This document shows, in pieces, positions 44,528-52,748 of a stretch of DNA of 57,716 nt (positions within the stretch are counted from its first letter, which is position 1; each line of letters begins with the position of its first letter). The DNA lies in NCBI GenBank assembly GCA_902763865.1, contig CACWTR010000031.1, positions 1 through 57,716 on the forward strand, read 5' to 3'. Origin of the DNA: an uncultured Bacteroidales bacterium. GTDB lineage: Bacteria; Bacteroidota; Bacteroidia; Bacteroidales; Bacteroidaceae. Both the position numbers and the translations under genes were made by a program. The notes beneath the pieces are model-generated. The model had not been told where the DNA came from and did not search any database. It saw nothing but the letters and a program-made list of their open reading frames with translations.

Positions 44528-45403
44528 CTACTTTTCGAATGCGAAGTTGGTTGTCCCGATGTTTTGCCCGTCGGCAAAGATATCGACACGGTAGTTTCCT
44601 GCGCTCAGGGCTTCGGCTACGTCCCAATAGACCACGATGCTCTGCTCTTCGCCTGTATATTCGATGTCCTTGCGGATGCTGTACTCCAGCTGGCGGTTCT
44701 CGTAGGCAAAGGTGCCGCCCTTGGTGAGGACATTGCCTGTCGGAGTGGTGATGCGGACGTAGATGCTCCGTATGCCGGTGGCTGTGGTGACGTTTCGTGC
44801 TATGTTGAAGCCGATGACGAACTTCTTGACGTCCTTGATTTTCTTTGCAGTCTTGCCTTTCTTGTTGCGGCCTTCAGCATAGATGCCTGTGGCGTCGAGC
44901 TGACTGGCGATGGCTACCTTGTCGGAGAGTGTCTCGTTCTCGGTGGCGAGGTTGGAGATGTGCTGCCGTGCCTGTTCGTTTTGCGTCTTGAGGTTGGAGT
45001 TCTCCTGGGCCAGGGCCTCGTTCATGCGGTTCAGGGAGTCAATCTGCAGGACATAGCTTCGCAGCACCTGTCGCAGGGTGGCGAGTTCCTTCTTGAGGCG
45101 CATGATTTCGGCGGCATCGCTGCTCTTCACGCGGCGCAGTTCCTCCAGCAGTTCCTCGGTGCGCTTCTGTTCCATCTCGAGCTGAGCCACGAGGGAGTCG
45201 TTGTTGATTTGCGTCATCATCTCGTTGTACTGCATGGCGAACTGCTCGTATTCGTTTTCCATTTCGCGCTTGTCCATCTCGGCCAGCTCGAGCATCTGCT
45301 GGCTCTCGGCCCTCTGCTTGTTCATCGTGTAGAGAAGGAAACCTATGACGAGGGCTGCAAGGAGGGCAGCCGCGGTGAGTATAATCTTCTGTGTCCTGTT
45401 CAT
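44528..45403 (-). CDS. Membrane-anchored coiled-coil protein of unknown function
   Basis: I do not recognise a named family. The 291-residue protein has one N-terminal membrane helix (IILTAAALLAALVIGFLLYT), then about 120 residues of heptad coiled coil (residues 30-160, rich in E, K, Q, L), and a C-terminal beta-rich domain (FVIGFNIARNVTTATGIRSIYVRITTPTGNVLTKGG... NYRVDIFADGQNIGTTNF) with an immunoglobulin-like feel. It probably projects from the inner membrane into the periplasm. It starts the transcript leading into trmB and typA, with its own TAnnTTTG promoter. Confidence 0.8.
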   Translation of the reverse strand: MNRTQKIILTAAALLAALVIGFLLYTMNKQRAESQQMLELAEMDKREMENEYEQFAMQYNEMMTQINNDSLVAQLEMEQKRTEELLEELRRVKSSDAAEIMRLKKELATLRQVLRSYVLQIDSLNRMNEALAQENSNLKTQNEQARQHISNLATENETLSDKVAIASQLDATGIYAEGRNKKGKTAKKIKDVKKFVIGFNIARNVTTATGIRSIYVRITTPTGNVLTKGGTFAYENRQLEYSIRKDIEYTGEEQSIVVYWDVAEALSAGNYRVDIFADGQNIGTTNFAFEK

Positions 45404-45443
45404 TTGCCTTGTTTTCTAATGGTACTTCTTTGTTTTGCGGGCG

Positions 45444-45451
45444 CAAAGATA
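45444..45451 (-). promoter_or_regulatory. -7 promoter element of the coiled-coil protein / trmB / typA unit
   Basis: TATCTTTG on the minus strand, 40 bp before ATG 45403. Confidence 0.72.
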
Positions 45452-45499
45452 CGAAAAAACAGGGGAATTGCAAAAGGAAGAGCCGTTTTATTTCCCTTA

Positions 45500-46498
45500 T
45501 CAGGGCTTCTTCGTAATCTTGGCAATGAAATAGTCCAGGATGCGACGTGCCTGGTCGGGGCTGACGGAGAGGTAGTAGTGCTGTCCGTCGGCTTGCGACT
45601 GGTAGTGGGTACAACCCTGGTCGGTGACGGTGATACGGCCCGGCGGGGAGACGGTAAAGAAGTCCTGGGGGTCAACGGCGTAGAGTACTGCCGTGAGGTC
45701 CCAAGTGGGCCGGTCCTCTATCTTTGGCAGGTAGGCTTTGTAGGAATCGACGATGGGGTGATGCTGGGTCCAGCCGAAGTCGTTCTCGATGCTTCGGGCC
45801 GGGTACTTGATCTGCAGCCCCAGCTCGAAGGGGGAGGTGTAGATGGGCGTGGGCCACTCGCGGTACACTTTCTGGCAGGCTGGGATGTCGTTGACCACAT
45901 TATATTCTTTATAGTCCGGGTTCTCGATGTGTCCGGCCATCGTGACCAGCCGGCTGACCTTCTTCGCCACGAGCTCCCTTCCGGTGAGGGGCGAGAACTC
46001 GTCTGCTCCCGTCTCAAGGAGCAGGGCCAGATTGGTGCTGAACCCCACAGAGACTACCGTGACGCTGCCATCCTTGGCTTTGGCGAGAAGCTTACGATAA
46101 AGCCGCGTTGCCGGCAGGAGCTTTCCGTAGTCCTTGATAGAGCGCTTGTAGAGCGGACGTCCGCTTTCGTCGGTTGACTGGCAGACGGTCTGCGTGTAGT
46201 TCGTTCCCGCCACGATGCTTCCCCGCGAATTGCTGCTCAGTCCGATGGGGATGCGGCGACAACCGTACCAAGTGTTCAGCAAGTCGATGTACTGCGGTGG
46301 GAACTCGCCTTCCTTGTTGAGCATGACGGCAAGCAGGCGAATGCGCTTTTCGTGCGCGTACTTGTAGAGCATGTCAATAGCGAGGGCATCATCGACATCG
46401 TTGCCCATATCAGTCTCGAAGATAAGGTTGTTTCCGGCCTGCATCATCGTCGAGAGGCAGAACAGGAGGAGGGGGATGAGTGTTGTCTTGATGTTCAT
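45500..46498 (-). CDS. Exported nucleoside hydrolase family protein
   Basis: A 332-residue inosine-uridine preferring nucleoside hydrolase homologue. ATG 46498 is chosen because it gives a signal peptide (MNIKTTLIPLLLFCLSTMMQA) and lies after the promoter at 46529. The calcium-binding motif appears as FETDMGNDVDDALA (usual DTDxGxDDAxA), and VGFSTNLALLL plus VTMAGHI follow as in the family. It would split nucleosides to base and ribose in the periplasm or outside; the leading E for D and the export signal mark the Bacteroidetes branch. Confidence 0.88.
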   Translation of the reverse strand: MNIKTTLIPLLLFCLSTMMQAGNNLIFETDMGNDVDDALAIDMLYKYAHEKRIRLLAVMLNKEGEFPPQYIDLLNTWYGCRRIPIGLSSNSRGSIVAGTNYTQTVCQSTDESGRPLYKRSIKDYGKLLPATRLYRKLLAKAKDGSVTVVSVGFSTNLALLLETGADEFSPLTGRELVAKKVSRLVTMAGHIENPDYKEYNVVNDIPACQKVYREWPTPIYTSPFELGLQIKYPARSIENDFGWTQHHPIVDSYKAYLPKIEDRPTWDLTAVLYAVDPQDFFTVSPPGRITVTDQGCTHYQSQADGQHYYLSVSPDQARRILDYFIAKITKKP

Positions 46499-46528
46499 GG
46501 CGTAGTCAGTTTTAGTTCTTCTTGCATG

Positions 46529-46536
46529 CAAATTTA
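46529..46536 (-). promoter_or_regulatory. -7 promoter element of the nucleoside hydrolase gene
   Basis: TAAATTTG on the minus strand, 30 bp before ATG 46498. Confidence 0.65.
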
Positions 46537-46658
46537 CTGCTTTTTCCTTAAACATCGGCAAGAATCATCGGAAAAATAATCATTCCCCAGCAGACACGTC
46601 ACGAAGTTCTGATTGCTCCGTCGCTATGTCGCAACATCAGGCAACACGTCGAATCGGG

Positions 46659-46723
46659 TTGTTTCCCGCGTGAAACAAACTGTTTCCTCGCGTGGAAACA
46701 AATTGTTTCGCACGGGAAACAAA
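46659..46723. repeat. Three tandem palindromes with ~22-bp period
   Basis: Units have arms TTGTTTC/GAAACAA (46659-46678), TGTTTCC/GGAAACA (46681-46700) and TTGTTTC/GAAACAA (about 46703-46722), with CG-rich loops that vary (CCGCGT, TCGCGT, GCACGG). In unit 2 both arms changed together. The array lies between the nucleoside hydrolase and the DUF3791 cassette, behind the 3' end of the latter. Confidence 0.85.
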
Positions 46724-46758
46724 TCGAATAAATGAATTTCGATGGACACAATGGCATG

Positions 46759-46938
46759 TTATGCCACTCTGGCTTTCGTCAGTTCGTTCTGCAAGAATGA
46801 ATAGACGTAGCCTGAACTCTGATAGTATAACCCCGTCTCATCTTCTTGCAGACGGTCAAAAGTCTCTGAGGTGTAAAGCACCTCAATCTTCATGTTCGAG
46901 AGCCATGGTAGAGTCGTATCATCGCAACTGTCCTCCAT
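46759..46938 (-). CDS. Small hypothetical protein downstream of DUF3791
   Basis: A 59-residue frame starting at ATG 46938, which overlaps the end of the DUF3791 gene by 20 bp in another frame. The sequence MKIEVLYTSETFDRLQEDET and following residues looks like a compact alpha/beta piece. I do not recognise a family. DUF3791 genes are often paired with a small partner, so it may be real, but the partner type usually seen is longer. Confidence 0.5.
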   Translation of the reverse strand: MEDSCDDTTLPWLSNMKIEVLYTSETFDRLQEDETGLYYQSSGYVYSFLQNELTKARVA

Positions 46939-47143
46939 TGTTACGGCAAACCTGCGCCAGAGCCTCTGCCGTGTCAGCAAACGACTGTGTGTGCAGCACC
47001 CCGTAATGCTCACGCAAGTGCTCTATGCCTCTGAAGCGCTTCAGGTAGGCGTAGGCCTGTCGCGGATAGATGCCGTAGTGGTTGGCAAACTCGCTGATGA
47101 GTCCCACCATGTAGCCAATAACGTTTCTTTCTTCGCGTGACAT
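46919..47143 (-). CDS. DUF3791 domain protein
   Basis: A 74-residue protein from ATG 47143, MSREERNVIGYMVGLISEFA, with the family core of a short helix pair, YLKRFRGIEHLREHYGVLHTQ. The function is unknown; members usually lie in two- or three-gene cassettes that recall toxin-antitoxin operons. The promoter at 47170 fits this start and excludes the upstream extension to 47194. Confidence 0.75.
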   Translation of the reverse strand: MSREERNVIGYMVGLISEFANHYGIYPRQAYAYLKRFRGIEHLREHYGVLHTQSFADTAEALAQVCRNNGGQLR

Positions 47144-47169
47144 AATCCTTATGTTTTTGTTTGACAACG

Positions 47170-47177
47170 CAAAGGTA
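47170..47177 (-). promoter_or_regulatory. -7 promoter element of the DUF3791 cassette
   Basis: TACCTTTG on the minus strand, 26 bp before ATG 47143. Confidence 0.75.
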
Positions 47178-47264
47178 CAATAAATTTTTTTCAATTAACG
47201 ATAAAGTTTGCAGAGAATAACGTGATTTTGGATGCATATTAGGACATTCTTGCGAATTTCTTCG

Positions 47265-47272
47265 TACCTTTG
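47265..47272 (+). promoter_or_regulatory. -7 promoter element of the MATE gene
   Basis: TACCTTTG ends only 8 bp before ATG 47281. With the usual start a few bases downstream of this element, the mRNA would be leaderless or nearly so. Confidence 0.78.
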
Positions 47273-47280
47273 CAGCCGCT

Positions 47281-48630
47281 ATGCAACAATACGTTCCAAC
47301 AGAACTGGGCACAAAGCCAATCGGCAGACTGCTCTGGCAGTACTCGCTGCCTGCCATCATTGCAATGGTGGCCTCTTCGGTCTATAACATCGTAGATAGC
47401 ATCTTCGTGGGGCAAGGGCTGGGCGACCACGCCATCAGCGGGATGGCCGTGGCAAGCCCGTTCATGAACCTCTCGGCAGCTTTCGGAGCGATGGTCGGAG
47501 TGGGCGCAAGCACCGTCATCAGCGTCCGCCTGGGGCAGGGAAAATACGACGAGGCACAGCACATCCTGGGCAACACAATCAGCTTGAACGTACTGCTGGG
47601 GTTGCTCTTCACGGCAGCCTGTCTGCCCTGCCTGGACAGCATCCTCCGCCTCTTCGGAGCAAGCGACGCCACACTCCCCTACGCACGCGAGTACATGCTT
47701 ATCATCCTGATAGGCAATGTCGTGACGCACCTTTACTTTGGCCTCAACGCCATACTGCGCAGTGCCGGCCATCCGCGGCTGGCAATGGGGTGCACCTTCC
47801 TCGCCATCATTGTCAACTGCATCCTCGACCCGCTCTTTATCTTCGTATTCCATTGGGGTATTCAGGGCGTGGCCTGGGCAACCATCATCGCCCAAGCCAT
47901 TGCTTTCTGCTGGCAGCTGTGGCTCTTCAGCCGCCCGACCGAGCTGCTCCACCTGCGGCGAGGCATCTACCGGCTCCGGGCCGACATCGTGCGCCAATGT
48001 CTCGCCATCGGCCTCAGTCCCTTCCTGATGAACAGCTGTGCCTGCCTCGTCGTGCTCCTGTGCAACAACCGCCTGCTCCAGTACGGCGGCGACATGGCAA
48101 TAGGCGCCTACGGCATCGTCAACCGCGTCGTCTTCCTCTTCGTCACCATCGTCATGGGGCTGGTACAGGGCATGCAGCCCATCATCGGCTACAATTGGGG
48201 AGCACGGCAGAACGACCGCGTCTTCCGAGTGCTGCGCTACGGCATCTTCGGAGCAACCTGCATCACCTTCCTGGCCTTCCTGACGGGCGAACTGGCCCCT
48301 ACCCCCGTGATACGCATCTTCGGAGCAGGACCGGAACTGACCGGAAAGGCAGTCGTAGCCTTCCACTACGTCGTTGCAGCCTTCCCGCTGGTAGGAGCGC
48401 AGATGGTCATCGGCAACTTCTTCCAGAGCATCGGCCATGCCGGAAAGAGTATCTTCCTGAGCATGACGCGGCAGATGCTCTTCCTTGTCCCGCTGCTCGC
48501 CTTGCTGCCTCAGTGGTGGGGACTGGACGGCGTGTGGCTCTCCATGCCGATAAGCGATGCACTCAGCTTCTTCGCAGCATCGGCAATGCTCGCCTATATG
48601 ATAAGGAAAATAAAGCGAAGCGCCGCTTAG
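47281..48630 (+). CDS. MATE family multidrug efflux transporter
   Basis: A 449-residue protein with twelve hydrophobic segments in two similar halves, typical of the MATE/NorM-DinF family: LGTKPIGRLLWQYSLPAIIAMVASSVYNIVDSIFVGQGLG at the start and GMQPIIGYNWGAR in the second half. It would export cationic compounds by Na+ or H+ antiport. The promoter is unusually close to the start. Its stop overlaps by 4 bp the stop of the convergent PUR gene. Confidence 0.94.
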   Translation: MQQYVPTELGTKPIGRLLWQYSLPAIIAMVASSVYNIVDSIFVGQGLGDHAISGMAVASPFMNLSAAFGAMVGVGASTVISVRLGQGKYDEAQHILGNTISLNVLLGLLFTAACLPCLDSILRLFGASDATLPYAREYMLIILIGNVVTHLYFGLNAILRSAGHPRLAMGCTFLAIIVNCILDPLFIFVFHWGIQGVAWATIIAQAIAFCWQLWLFSRPTELLHLRRGIYRLRADIVRQCLAIGLSPFLMNSCACLVVLLCNNRLLQYGGDMAIGAYGIVNRVVFLFVTIVMGLVQGMQPIIGYNWGARQNDRVFRVLRYGIFGATCITFLAFLTGELAPTPVIRIFGAGPELTGKAVVAFHYVVAAFPLVGAQMVIGNFFQSIGHAGKSIFLSMTRQMLFLVPLLALLPQWWGLDGVWLSMPISDALSFFAASAMLAYMIRKIKRSAA

Positions 48631-48962
48631 AACTCCATATCCAGGCTGATGGGGGCTTCCGGGTCCGGACGGCTTTCCGACTCGCCCTGCTCGTTGGCAA
48701 CAAAGCCGAAAGCCTCCTGCAATGCCTCACGGAACTTGGCAAAGTCTTCGCGGAAAAGGAATATCTTGTGCTTCTCGAAGCTCACCTGCGGCATCTCGGA
48801 CGTGCCGTTCAGCATCTTCTTGCTCTCGGTGATGCTGAGGTACATCTCGCCACGACGGTTCTGCTTCACGTCGATGTAATAAATACGTTGTCCCGCCTTA
48901 ACGGACCTTGAAAACAGGATTTCAGCATCCCGCCCTTCTGTAGTCTTCTTGTCTGTCTCCAT
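48627..48962 (-). CDS. PUR family DNA/RNA-binding protein (DUF3276)
   Basis: A 111-residue single-PUR-repeat protein: EILFSRSVKAGQRIYYIDVKQNRRGEMYLSITESKK followed by FLFREDFAKFREALQEAF. Such proteins dimerise and bind single-stranded nucleic acid, as shown for the Borrelia PUR protein; the Bacteroidetes role is not defined. It is convergent with the MATE gene. Confidence 0.9.
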   Translation of the reverse strand: METDKKTTEGRDAEILFSRSVKAGQRIYYIDVKQNRRGEMYLSITESKKMLNGTSEMPQVSFEKHKIFLFREDFAKFREALQEAFGFVANEQGESESRPDPEAPISLDMEF

Positions 48963-49059
48963 TGTACAATGATTTCTCTTTGCTCTGCAAATTTCTTCAT
49001 ATTTCTGCTAACTGCCAAAAAAAGATGAAGGAAAATGCAGCTTTTTGCTCTAAAATAAC

Positions 49060-49067
49060 TAATTTTG
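49060..49067 (+). promoter_or_regulatory. -7 promoter element of the nusB operon
   Basis: TAATTTTG, 26 bp before the nusB start. Confidence 0.68.
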
Positions 49068-49093
49068 CAGTCCCTATTAGTTAAAAGTGCTCT

Positions 49094-50023
49094 ATGATAA
49101 ACCGTGAACTGATACGATTGAAGCTCGTACAGGTGCTCTACTCCTACCTCCAGAAGGGCATCTACAGACCCGATGTTGCAGAAAAAGAACTCCTGCTGAG
49201 CCTGGACAAAGCATACGACCTCTACAACTACATGCTACTGCTGATGGTGGAGATAGGTCGCATGTCCGTCCGGATGCTGGAAATGCGCGAAAGCAGGAGC
49301 AAAAAGCTGAACGACGGAGTGAAATGGAGTCATAAGTTTGCCGACAATCGCTTCATCCTGCAGCTGGAATCGAACCGGCAGCTCCGCAAGTATTGCGACG
49401 AACAAGCCCTCAGCTGGGCAGACCAGGAAGATTTCGTGCGCGCATTATATAATAATGTAGAGCAGAGCGAGTGGTACCAGCAGTATATGTCCTCCGGCAA
49501 TGACACCTACGAAGAGGACCGCGAAATATGGCGACTCATCTACCGCCACCTCATCGCCGGCAACGAAGAGCTCGAAGCCCTGCTCGAAGACAACAACGTC
49601 TATTGGAACGACGACAAGGCAATCGTGGATTCCTTCGTGCTGAAGACAATCAACCGCTTCAACGAAGCAAGCACCGCAGCCGAACCGCTCCTGCCCGAAT
49701 ACAAGAGCCAGGAAGACCGCGACTTTGCCACGAAGCTCCTGCAACGTGCCCTCAACGGACAGGAATACTACTACAGCCTCATCAACGCCACTACGCGCAA
49801 ATGGGAATTTGGACGCATCGCCCTGATGGACCGCATCATCCTGCAACTCGGACTGGCTGAAATCACCACGTTCCCGAACATACCCATCAGCGTCAGCATC
49901 AACGAATACGTCGATATCGCCAAGTTCTACAGCACCCCCAAAAGCGGGAAATACATCAACGCCACCCTCGACGGAATAGCCAAGAAACTAATCGAAGAAG
50001 GGAAACTCGTCAAGGAAAGCTAA
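49094..50023 (+). CDS. nusB: Transcription antitermination protein NusB
   Basis: A 309-residue NusB. The C-terminal ~130 residues are the classical domain (DRDFATKLLQRALNGQEYYYSLINATTRKWEFGRIALMDRIILQLGLAEI...ISVSINEYVDIAKFYSTPKSGKYINATLDGIAKKL), preceded by the long helical N-terminal region usual in Bacteroidetes. It binds boxA RNA with S10 in rRNA antitermination. First gene of nusB-yajC-ybbR-coaE-DUF5606. Confidence 0.94.
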   Translation: MINRELIRLKLVQVLYSYLQKGIYRPDVAEKELLLSLDKAYDLYNYMLLLMVEIGRMSVRMLEMRESRSKKLNDGVKWSHKFADNRFILQLESNRQLRKYCDEQALSWADQEDFVRALYNNVEQSEWYQQYMSSGNDTYEEDREIWRLIYRHLIAGNEELEALLEDNNVYWNDDKAIVDSFVLKTINRFNEASTAAEPLLPEYKSQEDRDFATKLLQRALNGQEYYYSLINATTRKWEFGRIALMDRIILQLGLAEITTFPNIPISVSINEYVDIAKFYSTPKSGKYINATLDGIAKKLIEEGKLVKES

Positions 50024-50065
50024 GCCGCAAGACCAAAATAATAATAACACAAATACACAAACACT

Positions 50066-50368
50066 ATGTTAACTCTACTACAAGCACAGGGAGCAGGCGG
50101 AAACATGTCGTTTCTCATCATGATGGTTCTCATCTTTGCCATCATGTGGTTCTTCATGATCCGCCCTCAGCAGAAGAAACAGAAGGAAATACAAAACTTC
50201 CGCAACAACATCACCCGCGGACAGCAAATCGTCACGGCTGGCGGCATCTACGGCACAGTCAAGGACATTGACGAAGCCAACAACACACTCAAGGTGGAAA
50301 TCGCCAACGGCATCTGCATCAAGGTAGATCGCGGCAGCGTCTTCGCATCAGCTCAACCCGTGCAATAA
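50066..50368 (+). CDS. yajC: Preprotein translocase subunit YajC
   Basis: A 100-residue protein with one membrane helix (MSFLIMMVLIFAIMWFFMIRPQQKKQKE) and the conserved cytoplasmic segment GQQIVTAGGIYGTVKDID. It joins SecDF at the Sec translocon. It lies 42 bp after nusB. Confidence 0.95.
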   Translation: MLTLLQAQGAGGNMSFLIMMVLIFAIMWFFMIRPQQKKQKEIQNFRNNITRGQQIVTAGGIYGTVKDIDEANNTLKVEIANGICIKVDRGSVFASAQPVQ

Positions 50369-50386
50369 AAGAACGGCAATCGGACA

Positions 50387-51430
50387 ATGTCGGTGAGCAA
50401 ACGTGCCAACAATCAATGGAAGGACCGGCTGTTCGGGCCGAAAAGCCACGAACTGCTCGTCTTCTGCTTTTTCCTCGCCGTTTCCTTCGGATTTTGGCTC
50501 CTGCAGGCACTGAACGAAACAATGGAAAGCGAGACGCAAGTCAGCATCAGCCTCGACAACGTCCCCGCCAACGTGGTCATCATCGATTCGCTCCCGTCCG
50601 TCCTCAACGTCACCCTGCACGACCGGGGACTGGCCCTTGCACGCAACAGCTTCTCCAGCCTGTTCCGTCCCAGCCACCTGAGCATAGACTTCAGCAAGTA
50701 CGACGCGGGGAAGAGTGAGACCGAAGTCTATATCCCAGCATCCGACATGCAACGAATGCTGGGACACCTCTTCATGGCATCGACCAAGATTCAGTCCTTC
50801 CGCCCCGACACGCTCCGCTTCTCCTACAATCACGGACTCTCGCGCATGCTCCCCGTCAGGCTGGCTGGCTCCCTCAAGCCAACAACCCAGAACTACATTC
50901 AGGGCATCCGCATAGAGCCCGATTCCGTCCGCGTCTTCGCACCGGCTGCAATGCTCGACACGATGCAGGCAGCCTATTCCGAGGCATTCCTCTTCGAAGG
51001 GCTTAATGCTTCGGGAAACTACCAGGCAGGACTGCGCAAGCAGAAATTCCTGAAATACGAACCCGAACAAGTCAGCATCAACGTCAGCGTAGGCTACTAC
51101 ACGGAAAAGACCGTCAGGGTACCTGTCCTCGGACTGAACTTCCCCGCAGAGAAAAAGCTGCGGACCTTCCCGGCTGAAGTCTCTGTCACCTTTCGCGTTG
51201 AGTCCGGACGCTACCAGCAAACCACAGCCGACGACTTCGTACTCGCCACGACTTACGAAGAACTCCTGGACTTCACCGAAGGCAGCAAACTCCTCCTGCA
51301 CCTGAAGACCATTCCGGAAGGAGTCTCGGACGTAAGAATAACCCCCAAGGAGGTTGACTACCTCATCGAACAAGTCGGTACGTCCGCATTCACCCTGACC
51401 GAAGAAGGCAAAGGAAATCCGGGGCAATAA
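50387..51430 (+). CDS. YbbR-like protein
   Basis: A 347-residue protein with an N-terminal membrane segment (ELLVFCFFLAVSFGFWLLQAL) and YbbR-type beta-rich repeats outside (VPANVVIIDSLPSVLNVTLHDRG; PVRLAGSLKPTTQNYIQGIRIEPDSVRVFAP; VRVPVLGLNFPAEKKLRTFPAEVSVTF). YbbR proteins in Firmicutes affect diadenylate cyclase, which is not nearby here. In Bacteroidetes the gene belongs to the nusB-yajC-coaE cluster, as here. Confidence 0.85.
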   Translation: MSVSKRANNQWKDRLFGPKSHELLVFCFFLAVSFGFWLLQALNETMESETQVSISLDNVPANVVIIDSLPSVLNVTLHDRGLALARNSFSSLFRPSHLSIDFSKYDAGKSETEVYIPASDMQRMLGHLFMASTKIQSFRPDTLRFSYNHGLSRMLPVRLAGSLKPTTQNYIQGIRIEPDSVRVFAPAAMLDTMQAAYSEAFLFEGLNASGNYQAGLRKQKFLKYEPEQVSINVSVGYYTEKTVRVPVLGLNFPAEKKLRTFPAEVSVTFRVESGRYQQTTADDFVLATTYEELLDFTEGSKLLLHLKTIPEGVSDVRITPKEVDYLIEQVGTSAFTLTEEGKGNPGQ

Positions 51431-51477
51431 TTGACTTCACGAATCATGCTCAGACAATTCTGAACGACAGCAGCAAA

Positions 51478-52086
51478 ATGGACAGCAGGATGGTATCTAT
51501 CGGCATCACTGGCGGCATAGGCAGCGGCAAGAGCTACGTATCGGGACTTCTCCGACGCCATTTTGACATTCCCGTCTATGACTGCGACAAGGAAGCCAAA
51601 CGCCTGACGGCAACCAGCCCGGAGATACGCTGCGGCCTTGTCCGCCTGACAGGGCCGGAAGTGTTCACCGGTGATGAGCTCAACCGCAAATACCTTGCCG
51701 ACTATCTCTTTGCCGACCCGGAACACGCAAGCAAAGTCAATGCAATCATCCACCCTGCCGTCTTGAAGGACTTCAGACTTTGGACAGAAAGACAGCAGAA
51801 GCCGGTTGTAGGCATAGAGAGCGCCATTCTCTACGAAAGCGGATTTGACCAGCAGGTCGATTACGTCCTCTTCGTCGATGCCCCTGAGGAAGTCCGCCTG
51901 TGCAGGGCTGTCAAGCGTGACAATGCATCGGAAGAACAAATCCGTGCAAGGATGAAGATGCAACAGCCCGAGCTGCACCGCAGTCAGGCAGACTTCTGCA
52001 TAGAGAACAGCACAGACGACGACACAAAATTACTGACACAACTAACGGAAATCCTCAACAGATTAACTAATTCATGTTTCAGATGA
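51478..52086 (+). CDS. coaE: Dephospho-CoA kinase
   Basis: Phosphorylates dephospho-CoA to coenzyme A. The 202-residue protein has the P-loop GGIGSGKS at residues 12-19, DCDKEAKRL and IESAILYESGFDQQVDYVLFVDAPEE as family blocks. ATG 51478 is used; ATG 51490 (MVSIGITGG) is an alternative start. The first enzymes for the pathway's cysteine steps, coaBC, lie elsewhere in the window at 23.5 kb. Confidence 0.93.
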   Translation: MDSRMVSIGITGGIGSGKSYVSGLLRRHFDIPVYDCDKEAKRLTATSPEIRCGLVRLTGPEVFTGDELNRKYLADYLFADPEHASKVNAIIHPAVLKDFRLWTERQQKPVVGIESAILYESGFDQQVDYVLFVDAPEEVRLCRAVKRDNASEEQIRARMKMQQPELHRSQADFCIENSTDDDTKLLTQLTEILNRLTNSCFR

Positions 52087-52113
52087 TGCGTAAGTAAGGC
52101 TGTGCCAACGATG

Positions 52114-52183
52114 CCAGTACCACCGTGAGAAAACTCCAGTACCACCGCTGGAAAACTCCAGTACCACTGCGATGGTACTGGAG
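52114..52183. repeat. 22-bp tandem repeat ending in a palindrome
   Basis: Two direct copies of a 22-bp unit (CCAGTACCACCG...GAAAACT; 52114-52135 and 52136-52157) are followed by a third unit whose flanks form an 11-bp inverted repeat, CTCCAGTACCA with TGGTACTGGAG. Between units, CTGGA/TCCAG arms form shorter hairpins. It lies in the 167-bp gap between coaE and the DUF5606 gene. Confidence 0.85.
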
Positions 52184-52253
52184 ATAACAAGCAATTAACT
52201 TCCGAAAGTTGAATTAACTAACAAACCATAAATCACTAAATACAGATATCAAG

Positions 52254-52694
52254 ATGCTTGAAACAATTTTAGCAATCTCCGGCAAGCCCGGACTCTACAA
52301 ACTCGTATCGAGAGGCAACCGCAATCTCATCGTAGAAACCATCGATGCCCAGAAGAAGCGCTTCCCCGCTTTCGCCGCAGACAAAATCATCTCGCTGGCC
52401 GACATCGCAATGTACACCGACGAGAAGGAAGTGCCCCTGCGCGAAGTGCTGAAGAACATCAAGGAAAAGGAAGGCGGCAAGGTGGCAAGCATCGACTACC
52501 GCACCGCCTCGAAGGAGGAACTCTTCAGCTTCCTGGGCGACGTCCTGCCTAACTTTGACCGCGACCGCGTCTATCCCACCGATGTCAAGAAACTCATTCA
52601 GTGGTACAACATCCTCGTCGAGAACGGCTTGACTGACTTCGACGAGGCTCTGCAGGAAACAAAAGGCGACAACATAGACGACCGCAAACAATAA
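52254..52694 (+). CDS. DUF5606 protein
   Basis: A 146-residue cytoplasmic protein, MLETILAISGKPGLYKLVSRGNRNLIVETID..., matching the Bacteroidetes family DUF5606; the N-terminal half looks like a small beta-barrel and the C-terminal half is helical. The function is unknown. It regularly closes the nusB-yajC-ybbR-coaE cluster, and its linkage to nucleic acid and translocation genes gives no firm clue. It converges on rlmD. Confidence 0.85.
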   Translation: MLETILAISGKPGLYKLVSRGNRNLIVETIDAQKKRFPAFAADKIISLADIAMYTDEKEVPLREVLKNIKEKEGGKVASIDYRTASKEELFSFLGDVLPNFDRDRVYPTDVKKLIQWYNILVENGLTDFDEALQETKGDNIDDRKQ

Positions 52695-52748
52695 GGTACA
52701 AGCAGAGGTCAAGGAAGTCCCTACTCTACCCTACCTGGCCTCGGACGT

